Counted from the first letter of the stretch, positions 17,987 through 26,709 are shown. The stretch is 47,490 nucleotides of DNA from CAYVUM01 sp964619055 (GCA_964619055.1 CAZUDB010000025.1:1-47490); one strand, 5' to 3'. A program made the numbers and translations. The notes: generated by a model not told the origin, from the letters alone.

Positions 17987-19642
17987 TTATGGCCGATTAA
18001 AAGTAGCAAAAACCCCTAAAAGGGCCATAAGCCCGAGGAGCGTTAGATCCCCATACCGTGCAAACGGAGGTGGATTTTCAATCGTTGTGGGAAGACGACC
18101 GTCCAGGACACCACGAACCTCCAACCCGAGCTTGTCGACGATTCGTCCATGGGCATCGATAATCGCCGAGATGCCGGTGTTGGCCACACGGACCAGCGGC
18201 AGCCCCTCCTCCACCGCGCGCAACCGCGCCGCCACCAGGTGCTGGAATGGGCCGGTCGAATAGCCGTACCAAGCGTCGTTGGTCAGGTTCAGCAGCCAAT
18301 CCGGCCGCGGCTGACCCGGCGCCACGACCTTGCCGGGAAAAATGACCTCATAGCAGATCAGCGGGCTTACGGCCGGCAAGCCGGGAAGGTTCAGGGTTAC
18401 CAGGCCAGGGCCGGAGGTGATGTCGACACTGCCCTCCGTCACCTTACCAAGATTGAGAAATCGGCGGAGTGGAACGTATTCACCAAAGGGCACCAGGTGC
18501 ACTTTGTCGAACGTGGCGACAATGGTGCCGTCGGGGGTCAGGGCATGCAGGCTGTTACGAATGTCCGGCATCGGGCGCACGCCGCCGGACTCCGCGACGG
18601 GCGGCGTGGCATCACGCAATGCCCCGACGATGACCAGACCATCATCCGGCGCGGCTGACGCAACCTGGCGCTGGCGTTCCAGATTACCCTCCACGAAGAA
18701 CGTTACAGCGGTCTCTGCCCAGATGACATGGGTGGGCTCCGGTCCGCCCAAATCCGTTTGGCTGAGGGCGACGTGGTCGGCCAGGAACTGCTCCCGCAGG
18801 TCCGAGCGCCACTTCTTCTCCTGTGGGATGTTTGGCTGGACGAGGCGCAAGTGCACGCCATCCACGAACTCCGTTGGCCCGGCCAGGTGCAGGCGGATGG
18901 CCCCGCCGAACCAGATGAGGGCCAACACAGCCAGCGACATCCCACACGCCACCGCCGCTCGCCGCCGTGGCGCCCCGGGATCGGCAAGTGTCGCTGGCAT
19001 CGCTGCGGCAAGCGCCGTAAGCAGGCTGAGCCCGACGGTGCCGACCACCGCCGCAACCTGGATCATGGCGTCAGAGAACGCCCATACCGAGCCGATGAGA
19101 TTCCACGGAAAGCCGGTCAGCACGAATTCACGCAGCCATTCGGCGACCGCCCAGGCAATCGCCACGGCGGCGACCGCGCCAACCCCTACCAATCGGGGAA
19201 TGCGGCTGATCAGAGCCGCAAATGCGACGAAGCACGCCAACAACGCGGACAGCCCAATGACGGCGGGCGGTCCCGCGTAGGCGAAGGCCGGTCCACGCAC
19301 CTCAAAGGCATTGCTCACCCAATAGAGGCCAGCAAGAAAGAAACCGAAGCCGAAACACCACGCGAACGCCAACGCAGCACGCGACGAGGCGGCGCGCCGA
19401 TCGATAAGCCAAGTCAGGCCGGTGAACGCCGGCACCAAAATTGGGATGGCATAGAGCGGCGGCAACGCCAGCGCGGCACTGGCCCCCAGCAACAACGCGA
19501 TCAGCGCGCGCCACCGCGCTTTCAGCCCGATCAGGGCAAGTCGCAATCGGGCAAGGGTTCGAAACAGCCACGGCGCGCCCGCATCGACGCCCACGCGCTC
19601 CAGAGGCGCATCCGCAACCGACGCCGGCGCCCCGAGGGTCAT
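17987..19642 (-). CDS. lnt: Apolipoprotein N-acyltransferase
   Basis: An inner-membrane enzyme that adds the third acyl chain to lipoproteins. The 551-residue protein has about six N-terminal membrane segments (about 40-240), then a periplasmic nitrilase-like domain with the catalytic triad visible: Glu in WAETAVTFFVEG, Lys in FDKVHLVPFGEYVPL and Cys in PLICYEVIFPG. A last hydrophobic segment (LTLLGLMALLGVFATF) closes the protein. The ATG overlaps the corC stop as ATGA, and miaB-phoH-ybeY-corC-lnt is a widely conserved order. Confidence 0.96.
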   Translation of the reverse strand: MTLGAPASVADAPLERVGVDAGAPWLFRTLARLRLALIGLKARWRALIALLLGASAALALPPLYAIPILVPAFTGLTWLIDRRAASSRAALAFAWCFGFGFFLAGLYWVSNAFEVRGPAFAYAGPPAVIGLSALLACFVAFAALISRIPRLVGVGAVAAVAIAWAVAEWLREFVLTGFPWNLIGSVWAFSDAMIQVAAVVGTVGLSLLTALAAAMPATLADPGAPRRRAAVACGMSLAVLALIWFGGAIRLHLAGPTEFVDGVHLRLVQPNIPQEKKWRSDLREQFLADHVALSQTDLGGPEPTHVIWAETAVTFFVEGNLERQRQVASAAPDDGLVIVGALRDATPPVAESGGVRPMPDIRNSLHALTPDGTIVATFDKVHLVPFGEYVPLRRFLNLGKVTEGSVDITSGPGLVTLNLPGLPAVSPLICYEVIFPGKVVAPGQPRPDWLLNLTNDAWYGYSTGPFQHLVAARLRAVEEGLPLVRVANTGISAIIDAHGRIVDKLGLEVRGVLDGRLPTTIENPPPFARYGDLTLLGLMALLGVFATFNRP

Positions 19643-20694
19643 CGCCGCTCGCCCGTTGGCTCGCTGTCCGCGGTCTCGACGGTTTCAGCGCCGCTTAAGT
19701 CCGCCGCCGCATCGTGGCCGTCGTGATTACGCTCCGGCTCGGCTTCGGAACGCGCCGAATCCCTATCGATTGCGTGGACCCGAAGCCGATGAATGCGTCG
19801 AGGATCGGCGTCGACAACCTCGAACTCAAGGCCCGACGGATGGCGGATCAACTCACCCCGGATCGGAACCCGGCCGGCCAGCGAAAACACCAAACCGCCC
19901 AACGTGTCGATTTCGTCGCGTTCCTCGTCGCTCAAAATAGGACCAAATTCCTTTTCGAGCAGTTCGACGGCGGTACGGGCATCGGCACCGATTGCTCCAT
20001 CCTCCCGCCGGACGAAGCTCTCCTCTTCATGGTCGTCGTGCTCATCCTGGATCTCGCCGACGATTTCCTCGACCAGATCCTCAATGGTCACCAGGCCGTC
20101 GATGCCGCCGAACTCATCGACCACCAACGCCATGTGCACACGCTTGGTGCGCATCTCCAACAGCAGTTCCAAGACCTGCATGGAAGGCGCCACGAACAAC
20201 ACCTTGCGCATCACCTTGGACAGCCGGAACGTGGCCGCGTCGTCGCGCCATGCCAGCACATCGCGAATGTGGATCATGCCGACAGCATCATCCAAGGTCT
20301 CACGATAGACGGGCAACCGAGAATGGCCGGCGCGAGTCATGAGGTCGATGACCTCATCGTAGCGGGCCGTCATATGTACTGCGGTAATGTCAGCCCGCGG
20401 CACCATGGCATCTTCCACGGTCCGCTCCCTGAGCGAAAGGATGTTGGCGAGCAGAACCCGCTCGCCCTCGTCCAACGGCCGTTCGGACTCCTCGCGCTCA
20501 TCGATGAACTCATCCAGGGTATCGCCGTTGCGGCTGCGGCGGACCCGACGTAAGGCGCCGCGCAACAGACGTCCGATGGATAGCGGATCGAAGGCGCGGT
20601 CTTCGCTGCCTAGCATCCGTTGCCACTGGCCTGGAGGTGAGGAGGTAGATCCGGGGGAACTGTCGGGCTGACTATCGGTGGATGGCGTGTTCAT
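19639..20694 (-). CDS. corC: CorC/HlyC-type CBS-domain protein (hemolysin family)
   Basis: A cytoplasmic protein of 351 residues from ATG 20692-20694 (MNTPSTDSQPDSS). It has two CBS domains: EDAMVPRADITAVHMTARYD through MIHIRDVLAW, and VLFVAPSMQVLELLLEM through DGLVTIEDLVEEIVGEI. A C-terminal CorC_HlyC transporter-associated domain follows (DEIDTLGGLVFSLAGRVPIRGE). There is no DUF21 membrane part, so it is CorC/YbeX type, linked in other bacteria to Mg/Co efflux and ribosome assembly. A Ser/Pro-rich N-terminus precedes the first CBS. The start overlaps the ybeY 3' end by 23 nt, and the far longer open frame upstream is a shadow of ybeY. Confidence 0.94.
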   Translation of the reverse strand: MNTPSTDSQPDSSPGSTSSPPGQWQRMLGSEDRAFDPLSIGRLLRGALRRVRRSRNGDTLDEFIDEREESERPLDEGERVLLANILSLRERTVEDAMVPRADITAVHMTARYDEVIDLMTRAGHSRLPVYRETLDDAVGMIHIRDVLAWRDDAATFRLSKVMRKVLFVAPSMQVLELLLEMRTKRVHMALVVDEFGGIDGLVTIEDLVEEIVGEIQDEHDDHEEESFVRREDGAIGADARTAVELLEKEFGPILSDEERDEIDTLGGLVFSLAGRVPIRGELIRHPSGLEFEVVDADPRRIHRLRVHAIDRDSARSEAEPERNHDGHDAAADLSGAETVETADSEPTGERR

Positions 20695-21196
20695 TGTCTG
20701 TGATTGCCATGGATGCATAGGGATCGGCGATACCGAGCGAGGCAAGGACGCGGGTCTCCAATCCTTCCATTGTCGCTGCGTCGTCTTCGTCCAAATGGTC
20801 GTACCCCAAGACGTGAAGAATACCATGGATAACCAGGTGGCATAAATGGTCGGCGAGTGACTTGCCGCTGGCACTGGCGTCCGCGGCCGCGATGCCGAAA
20901 GCAATGACGACGTCGCCCAGTGGGTATTGATCGCTGCCACCAGAGAGCCCGACCTGATCGATATAGGGAAACGACAGGACGTCCGTGGACTGATCCCGAC
21001 CGCGATAGGCGGCGTTGAGCCGGCGAACCAACCCATCATCGGCGAGCATCACGCAAATCACGCCCTGCGATGCCTCAGGGTAATTCCGGCCGGCGGCGAC
21101 GGCCGCCTTGCCCGCCCAACGGCATAAGGCTTCCGGCTCCGGAAGCGCCTCGACCCACACGTCCGCCTCGACGATTACGTCAATGTCAATGGACAT
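20672..21196 (-). CDS. ybeY: Endoribonuclease YbeY
   Basis: A zinc-dependent RNase for 16S rRNA 3'-end maturation and late ribosome quality control. The 174-residue protein has the metal-binding HLVIHGILHVLGYDH (H-x3-H-x5-H) near residues 125-140, LNAAYRGRDQSTDVLSFPY, and GDVVIAFG. It ends close inside the corC start and follows phoH by 6 bp, in the standard phoH-ybeY-corC-lnt arrangement. Confidence 0.96.
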   Translation of the reverse strand: MSIDIDVIVEADVWVEALPEPEALCRWAGKAAVAAGRNYPEASQGVICVMLADDGLVRRLNAAYRGRDQSTDVLSFPYIDQVGLSGGSDQYPLGDVVIAFGIAAADASASGKSLADHLCHLVIHGILHVLGYDHLDEDDAATMEGLETRVLASLGIADPYASMAITDNEHAIHR

Positions 21197-21202
21197 GGCC
21201 GA

Positions 21203-22219
21203 TCAATGCTCCTTGGTTGCCTTGCCCCCGGGCTCGCGTTGTTGATAGCGAGCCCCAACTTTGAGGTGCCGCTCGGCAGCGTCATAGGCATGGACAATGC
21301 GCGTCACTAGCGGGTGGCGCACCACGTCTGTCTCGCCAAACCCGATGAAGGCGACGCCTTTCACACCATCGAGAACCTCAAGGGCGTCGCGCAGGCCGGA
21401 GCGGGTCCCCTTGGGCAAATCGACCTGGCTTAAGTCCCCCGTCACCACCATTCGCGCGTTCTCACCGAGCCGGGTTAGGAACATTTTCATTTGAACAGCC
21501 GTAGTGTTTTGGGCCTCGTCCAAGATCACGAAGGCGTTGGCAAGGGTTCGCCCGCGCATGAAGGCCAGCGGTGCCACTTCGATTTCGCCCCGCTCAAGCC
21601 GGCGTTCCACCTCCGGCTTAGGCAGCATGTCAAAAAGCGCGTCGTAAAGGGGGCGGAGATAGGGATCCACCTTCTCACGCATGCTTCCGGGTAAAAAACC
21701 AAGCTGTTCGCCTGCCTCCACTGCCGGTCGCGACAAAATGATGCGCTCCACAGTGCCGTTGACCAGCCGCTCAACGGCCTTTGCGACCGCCAGATAGGTC
21801 TTGCCCGTTCCTGCTGGACCGAGCCCAAAAACCAAATCGTGCTCATCGATGGCCTGAAAATAGCGGGCCTGGGTCGCCGAACGCGGGCTCACGGTCCGCT
21901 GACGGGTACGCACCTCCAAATTTGCGCCATCGGCGACGCCCCCTGCCGACGTGAGGCGGACCGCCGCGTCCACGTCCTCTGGCCCCACCCGCTGGCGACG
22001 ATTTAATCGGCCCCATAGATGGTCCAGTACGCTGTGAGCATGATCAACGGCGGCAACATCACCGGAGATCGTAACCTGGTTGCCACGAGCGTCCAGCGAC
22101 ACACCGACTCGCCCTTCGATCAAGGCAAGGTTGCTGTTGTGGGAACCGAACAATTCCTGGGCGAGCTGATTATCCTCGAATTCGACAGTCAAGGCCTTCT
22201 CATCGCCGCGAGGGGTCAC
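21203..22219 (-). CDS. ybeZ: PhoH-like (YbeZ/PhoL) ATPase
   Basis: A cytoplasmic ATPase of 338 residues that works with YbeY in ribosome and RNA metabolism. The Walker A is GLGPAGTGKTYLAVAKAVE and the Walker B is NAFVILDEAQNTTAVQMKMF, then MVVTGDLSQVDLPKG. An N-terminal KH-like region shows GVSLDARGNQVTISGD. The start is GTG at 22217-22219, overlapping the miaB TGA in a GTGA junction, which fixes both the start and the coupling. Confidence 0.95.
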   Translation of the reverse strand: MTPRGDEKALTVEFEDNQLAQELFGSHNSNLALIEGRVGVSLDARGNQVTISGDVAAVDHAHSVLDHLWGRLNRRQRVGPEDVDAAVRLTSAGGVADGANLEVRTRQRTVSPRSATQARYFQAIDEHDLVFGLGPAGTGKTYLAVAKAVERLVNGTVERIILSRPAVEAGEQLGFLPGSMREKVDPYLRPLYDALFDMLPKPEVERRLERGEIEVAPLAFMRGRTLANAFVILDEAQNTTAVQMKMFLTRLGENARMVVTGDLSQVDLPKGTRSGLRDALEVLDGVKGVAFIGFGETDVVRHPLVTRIVHAYDAAERHLKVGARYQQREPGGKATKEH

Positions 22220-23691
22220 TCCCGAGCCCCCGGGAGCCCGCCCGCCTCACCACTGTCTGCGGTCGGCGCGGCCACGCCAACCAAGCTGTTGGCGTGACTG
22301 GCGGTAATCCGGATCGGCTCAATCCGGCCGATCGCTGCGGGCGGCAAGTCAACGTGCACGGGTTGAAGATAGGGACTACGGCCCGTGAGCTGGTCGACTT
22401 TCCGGCCTTTGCCCTCGATCAACACCGGCAACACCCGACCGACGCAGTCGCGGTTGAAGGCGCTTTGATGGGCAGCCAGGCGGTCCTGCAGGATCTGTAG
22501 CCGCTCAGCTTTCACGTGGTCCTCGACCTGGTCCCAATCCGACGCCGGGGTTCCAGGACGCTGGCTGTACTTGAAGGAAAACGCCTGGGCGAACCGCACC
22601 TCGTCGATGAGATCCAGTGACTCCTGGAAATCTCCTTCAGTTTCACCCGGAAACCCGACAATGAAGTCGGAGCTGAGCGCCAGATCGGGCCTGGCCGACC
22701 GCAGCCGATCGACGATGCGCCGGTATCCGTCAGCATCGTGCCGCCGATTCATGGCTTTCAGAATCCGATCGGAGCCCGACTGCACGGGCAAGTGCACATA
22801 GGGCATCAGGGACGGGACCCGGCGGTGTGCCTCAATTAGAGAGTCCGTCATGTCAGCGGGATAGGACGTCGTGTAGCGGATGCGCTCCAAGCCGTCGATC
22901 TCTGCGAGGGCATCGATCAAGCGGGCCAAGTCCCACTCCCCTGAGCCGATCTCGCGGCTCGCCGGCGCTGTCCCGTGGTAGGCATTGACGTTCTGGCCGA
23001 GCAACGTGATCTCCCGCACGCCGGCGGCGACCAGCCGCCTTGCTTCGGCGAGAACGGCCATAGCCGGACGCGACACCTCAGCGCCCCGCGTGTAGGGGAC
23101 GACGCAAAAGGTACAGAAACGATCGCACCCCTCCTGCACGGTCAGAAACGCCGTCAGGGTCGCCACCTGGACGGGGCCGCTCAGCCGTTCCGGAAGATGG
23201 TCGAACTTGTCCTCGGGTGGAAACTCGGTATCGACGAAAACGCCATCCGCGGCCGCCAAGCCCCTCACCATTGCAGGCAGGCGATGATATGTCTGCGGTC
23301 CGAACACCAGGTCCACAAAGGGCGCCCGCCGAGCTAATTCCTCACCCTCGGCTTGGGCAACGCACCCGGCAACGGCAAGGCGGACCAGTCCGCCCAAGGC
23401 GGCGGCCCGGTCTTTGAGGATTTTCAGGCGACCAAGTTCGGAATAGACCTTTTCGGCCGCTTTCTCGCGAATGTGACAGGTGTTCAGGATGATAAGGTCG
23501 GCGTCCTCTGCACGATCGACGCGCGAGTAGCCAAGCGGAGCCAACACGTCGACCATTCGTTCGGAATCGTAGACGTTCATCTGGCAGCCATAGGACTTGA
23601 TAAAGAGACGAGTCGTCACGCTGTGCCCACGATCAGAGAACACGCCCCCCAGGGTATAGATCGTTCCGGCGTCCGCACCCGCCATGGTCAT
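22216..23691 (-). CDS. miaB: tRNA-2-methylthio-N6-dimethylallyladenosine synthase
   Basis: A radical-SAM methylthiotransferase acting on i6A37 of tRNA. The N-terminal UPF0004 domain has cysteines in YGCQMN, NTCHIREKA and AGCVAQAEG for the auxiliary cluster. The radical-SAM motif is GCDRFCTFCVVPYTRG. A TRAM domain closes the protein (LPVLIEGKGRKVDQLTGRS). The drawn start gives 491 residues; homologues begin near TTRLFIKSYGCQMN, so the GTG at 23619 (467 residues) may be the true start. Neither has a strong ribosome site. The miaA partner, which makes the i6A substrate, is in this same window at 42.4-43.3 kb. Confidence 0.95.
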   Translation of the reverse strand: MTMAGADAGTIYTLGGVFSDRGHSVTTRLFIKSYGCQMNVYDSERMVDVLAPLGYSRVDRAEDADLIILNTCHIREKAAEKVYSELGRLKILKDRAAALGGLVRLAVAGCVAQAEGEELARRAPFVDLVFGPQTYHRLPAMVRGLAAADGVFVDTEFPPEDKFDHLPERLSGPVQVATLTAFLTVQEGCDRFCTFCVVPYTRGAEVSRPAMAVLAEARRLVAAGVREITLLGQNVNAYHGTAPASREIGSGEWDLARLIDALAEIDGLERIRYTTSYPADMTDSLIEAHRRVPSLMPYVHLPVQSGSDRILKAMNRRHDADGYRRIVDRLRSARPDLALSSDFIVGFPGETEGDFQESLDLIDEVRFAQAFSFKYSQRPGTPASDWDQVEDHVKAERLQILQDRLAAHQSAFNRDCVGRVLPVLIEGKGRKVDQLTGRSPYLQPVHVDLPPAAIGRIEPIRITASHANSLVGVAAPTADSGEAGGLPGARE

Positions 23692-23871
23692 AAAGCTGCG
23701 GGTTTCCCGGCACCGATCCTGATTGCGCGAACGGTATCAGCCCCACCCGCTGAGTCAAGGCGGGCTGTGGGCCTTTAATTGGCCGCAACAAAGGGGCGAT
23801 GGGGAGCAAACAGCACCGCGTCCACCCCCAATCGGCGCGACTGCCACCCCGTTTCCGTGGCGATGGCACGA

Positions 23872-24300
23872 TCACTCGCTGTCGCGGTCCTGGTCCAAAG
23901 GCACTCCAAACAGCTCCAACCGGTGACCCACCAATCGAAAACCATGGTTCGCGGCAATACGCTGCTGGATTTCTTCGATTTCCCGGCTTTGGAATTCGAT
24001 AACACGGCCGCTGTGAATGTCGATGAGGTGGTCGTGATGGGTTTCACTGGCCTCTTCATAGCGAGCCCGGCCGTCGCCAAAGTCATGGCGTTCCAGGATA
24101 CTTGCCTCTTCCAGCAGCCGAACGGTGCGATACACCGTAGCAATACTGATGCGTGGGTCGATTTCGGCAGCGCGACGATACACCTCTTCCACATCGGGAT
24201 GATCGGTTGCCTCCGAAAGAACCCGAGCAATGATCCGGCGCTGACCGGTCATCTTCATGCCCTTTTCGATACACAGCTGTTCGATCCGAGACGGAGTCAT
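23872..24300 (-). CDS. fur: Fur-family metal-responsive repressor
   Basis: A 142-residue winged-helix regulator. The DNA-binding half shows KMTGQRRIIARVLSEATDHP and ISIATVYRTVRLLEEASIL; the metal-sensing half shows ARYEEASETHHDHLIDIHSG and VIEFQSREIEEIQQRIA. The CxxC pairs that hold structural zinc in enterobacterial Fur are absent: the equivalent of HLICLDCG reads HLIDIHSG, the alphaproteobacterial Fur/Mur form. It may therefore sense iron or manganese. A candidate operator lies about 155 bp upstream, next to the end of mucR. The gene is followed 180 bp later by miaB. Confidence 0.92.
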   Translation of the reverse strand: MTPSRIEQLCIEKGMKMTGQRRIIARVLSEATDHPDVEEVYRRAAEIDPRISIATVYRTVRLLEEASILERHDFGDGRARYEEASETHHDHLIDIHSGRVIEFQSREIEEIQQRIAANHGFRLVGHRLELFGVPLDQDRDSE

Positions 24301-24453
24301 GGACGTTGCTCTCCCACCTTTGCGCCGGCCGGTCCTAGAGAATGCAATATCCCAGCGTTACGCGAGACAAGCACCTCACAAACCACCCGGTATGCGGGCG
24401 ATCACATCGTCTCCTGTATGTGGCCAGCATGACCCGGGCGGCGCCGGCGCGAT

Positions 24454-24471
24454 GCAATTGCTTATCATTGC
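24454..24471. promoter_or_regulatory. Candidate Fur/Mur operator upstream of fur
   Basis: The 18-bp element GCAATTGCTTATCATTGC has inverted 5-bp ends (GCAAT/ATTGC) and an AT-rich centre, in the 193-bp gap between mucR and fur. It resembles the TGCAA...TTGCA and GATAATGAT-type sites of alphaproteobacterial Fur proteins. Autoregulation of fur is inferred. Confidence 0.35.
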
Positions 24472-24493
24472 GAGCTTTGGCGGCGAAAGCCTA

Positions 24494-24913
24494 CTATTCC
24501 TGTCCGTCGTCGTCACGAGGCTTTCGACCGAGCCCAATCTGCTTGGCGAGATGGCTGCGGTGACGCGCGTAGTTTGGTGCCACCATCGGATAATCGCTTG
24601 GAAGGCCCCAACGATCACGATACTCTTCAGGTGTCATGTTATAGGCGGTCTTGAGATGTCGTTTCAGCATCTTCAGCTTTTTTCCGTCCTCAAGACAGAT
24701 GATGTAATCGGGATATACGGATTTTCTGATCGGCACAACCGGGCGTGGACGTTCCGGTTCCTCTGGCTCCGTTCCGATCGTCGTCAAGGCTCGGTAAACA
24801 TCATTGATAAGCTGCGGCAAATCGGTCACTGGGACCGGGTTATTGCCCACATGTGCGGCAACGACCTCCGCAGTCAATTCCATGATCTCCGCTGATGTTG
24901 GTTTATCATCCAT
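24494..24913 (-). CDS. mucR: Ros/MucR family transcriptional regulator
   Basis: A 139-residue zinc-finger global regulator found mainly in alphaproteobacteria, controlling exopolysaccharide, motility and cell-cycle genes. The finger region is ICLEDGKKLKMLKRHLKTAY followed by NMTPEEYRDRWGLPSDYPMV and the basic YARHRSHLAKQIGLG. As in many MucR proteins, the second finger cysteine is an Asp (CLED) and the spacing of the last ligands is altered. A good promoter lies 40 bp upstream and fur lies downstream. Confidence 0.95.
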   Translation of the reverse strand: MDDKPTSAEIMELTAEVVAAHVGNNPVPVTDLPQLINDVYRALTTIGTEPEEPERPRPVVPIRKSVYPDYIICLEDGKKLKMLKRHLKTAYNMTPEEYRDRWGLPSDYPMVAPNYARHRSHLAKQIGLGRKPRDDDGQE

Positions 24914-24951
24914 TGGAAACTATCCCCGGCACTCGTTATTTCAGTTTTCCG

Positions 24952-24980
24952 TATATAGACGCGGAATCCATGTCAAGCAA
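24952..24980 (-). promoter_or_regulatory. Candidate mucR promoter
   Basis: On the minus strand, TTGCTT (24975-24980), a 17-bp spacer and TATATA (24952-24957), 38 bp before the mucR ATG, in the 76-bp divergent gap with the TusA-like gene. A TTGACA is also present 4 bp further in. MucR proteins bind AT-rich sites, so this could also be an autoregulatory target. Confidence 0.45.
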
Positions 24981-24989
24981 GTTGTAGGT

Positions 24990-25298
24990 ATGGTTAATAT
25001 AAGCAAACAGCCATCATCAGAGGGACCGGATTTTTTTCTGGACATCACAGCCGATGTCTGTCCGATGACCTTTGTCCGCACAAAACTGATGCTGGAGCGC
25101 ATTGAGCCCGGTCAAGTTCTCGAAATCCGACTAAAAGGGGCTGAGCCTTTAGATAATGTGCCGCGCCAAGTCAGCGCCCAGGGCCATTCCGTGCTTGCAT
25201 TGATGCCGTTGGAGGCGGTCGTTGGCAACGGCGACCCTCTCGCACAAGTCCACAGATTGCTGGTCCGCAAGGCGGCAAAGCCAACGCGCAACGGTTGA
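24990..25298 (+). CDS. TusA/SirA-like sulfurtransferase-family protein (CPMT variant)
   Basis: A 102-residue protein, the only plus-strand gene between 1 and 36 kb, divergent from mucR and convergent with rimI. The fold is UPF0033/TusA-like: DITADVCPMTFVRTKLMLER, then EIRLKGAEPLDNVPRQV. The usual CPxP helix start is CPMT; the cysteine is kept and the proline lost. TusA relatives pass persulfide sulfur, for example to tRNA thiolation. Whether this protein does so is unknown. I start at ATG 24990, since the longer frame back to 24804 runs antisense through mucR. Confidence 0.85.
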   Translation: MVNISKQPSSEGPDFFLDITADVCPMTFVRTKLMLERIEPGQVLEIRLKGAEPLDNVPRQVSAQGHSVLALMPLEAVVGNGDPLAQVHRLLVRKAAKPTRNG

Positions 25299-25353
25299 TT
25301 CGACGCAGAAATCTATGGGCGTTTGCATGCCCCCTTGATGTTCGATGCCTCAA

Positions 25354-25848
25354 TCAAATGGTCGCGGCCAGAATCAGGGCATCGACCGCTTCCAACTGTT
25401 TGTCCGCCCCCCGGTTGTAGTAGCCCGGCCGCCGGCCCACGGGCACGAACCCGGCACGGGCATAAAGGGTTCGAGCGGTCATGTTGTCCTCCGCAACCTC
25501 CAGGACCAGACGCTCGGCCCCGGCCCTGGCGCCGTACCGGATGGCTGCTCGAAGCAGGCGGGTGCCAATGCCCCTGTTCCGGGCCGCCGCTACGACGGCG
25601 ATCAGCAGCACCTCCATCTCATCACCGGCCGTGCGCGCTATGAGAAAGCCCAAGGGCTCTTGGGCCGACGACGCTTCCTGCGTCGACTTGTCAGGTCGCC
25701 ACAGCGCGATTAACGCAAACGTCCCTGGCATTGTCAAAAGGGTAACAAATGCGCGCTCGTCCCATGGATCAGGATCAATCGCATGATGCAGCCCTGCCAG
25801 CACGGCGGCATGGGCCGAAGTTGCCTCAATCAACTTCAACGCTGCCAT
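25354..25848 (-). CDS. rimI: Ribosomal-protein-alanine N-acetyltransferase (GNAT)
   Basis: A 164-residue GNAT enzyme expected to acetylate the N-terminal alanine of S18. The acetyl-CoA loop is IAVVAAARNRGIGTRLLRAA, and the RimI-like C-terminus reads RLVLEVAEDNMTARTLYARA followed by GFVPVGRRPGYYNRG. From ATG 25846-25848 it begins 7 nt after the tsaB stop, the usual tsaB-rimI pairing; the longer frame is the shadow of tsaB. Confidence 0.92.
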   Translation of the reverse strand: MAALKLIEATSAHAAVLAGLHHAIDPDPWDERAFVTLLTMPGTFALIALWRPDKSTQEASSAQEPLGFLIARTAGDEMEVLLIAVVAAARNRGIGTRLLRAAIRYGARAGAERLVLEVAEDNMTARTLYARAGFVPVGRRPGYYNRGADKQLEAVDALILAATI

Positions 25849-25855
25849 GGAGCCA

Positions 25856-26650
25856 TCAGGGTCGGCGGCGACCGCCCGCCACGGCCCGCGCCGCTTGCGG
25901 CGGCCGTACGTAGATCGGGGACGGTCGACCGGCCACGCGCCGTTCCGCTCGCCAACGCGCAACTGCCACCCTGACCAGGACAACGGGATCGACAACATCC
26001 GTTCCCGCCGCCGAAACGACCGCAACTCCGTTCAAGGCCAGGATACGGCCTGCCTCGACACGGGCATCACCGGCCAGGATCACGGGCCCAACGCACTGTC
26101 TCGAGTCCGGCCCCGCGGCGGCGCGGCAGACGTCAACGATAAAAGCGTGGAGATCGGTTAAGGCGATTGCCTGTGGCGCACCAAAGCTGACTGGTGAACC
26201 AACGTCCATCGCGGCGCTAGCGGCGGCCGGCGAACTACGGAACGCCTCCGCGTAGACGTCGCCCCGCTTGCTGTCCATGACCGAAACAATCAGCGCGTTA
26301 TCGGCGAACGGCCCTGCCGCCCGACACGCCGCGGCCAGTGCGAGAGTGGTTGAGACGCCGATGCAGGGCAGACCGGTCGCCAAGGCGAGACCACGCGCCG
26401 TGGCAAGCCCGACCCGCAGGCCGGTGAAGGCTCCAGGCCCGACAGTGACAGCAATCAGATCCAAGTCCGCGAAACCGATGCCGGCGCCGCCCATGACGCG
26501 CTCGATGAGGGGCACGAGCGCTTCGGCATGCCCCCGATCCATCGCGATGCTCTCGTGGGCGCATTGGCCAAGGCGTCCGACGGCAGCCACTGAACAGGCC
26601 GTCGCTGCCGTGTCGATGGCCAATACACCTAGTGCGGTTGTCACACTCAT
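25856..26650 (-). CDS. tsaB: tRNA threonylcarbamoyladenosine biosynthesis protein TsaB
   Basis: A non-catalytic ASKHA-fold partner of TsaD for t6A37 of tRNA. The 264-residue protein starts at ATG 26648-26650 (MSVTTALGVLAIDTAATACS) and has AEALVPLIERVMGGAGIGF, then TVGPGAFTGLRVGLATARGL and GLPCIGVSTTLALA. The frame extends 25 codons upstream without family similarity. It is translated just before rimI. Confidence 0.93.
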   Translation of the reverse strand: MSVTTALGVLAIDTAATACSVAAVGRLGQCAHESIAMDRGHAEALVPLIERVMGGAGIGFADLDLIAVTVGPGAFTGLRVGLATARGLALATGLPCIGVSTTLALAAACRAAGPFADNALIVSVMDSKRGDVYAEAFRSSPAAASAAMDVGSPVSFGAPQAIALTDLHAFIVDVCRAAAGPDSRQCVGPVILAGDARVEAGRILALNGVAVVSAAGTDVVDPVVLVRVAVARWRAERRVAGRPSPIYVRPPQAARAVAGGRRRP

Positions 26651-26709
26651 CGGAGAATCATGTGCAGGACCCGAAACGGGATGACATGCCTGCAATTCTA
26701 CAGCCGACG

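Noticed and set aside
20695..21039. Longer corC product starting at 21039
   Set aside because: The added residues are the out-of-frame reading of ybeY and show no CorC similarity.
24804..24989. N-terminal extension of the TusA-like gene back to 24804
   Set aside because: It runs antisense through the mucR coding region and has no TusA similarity. The family similarity starts after the ATG at 24990.
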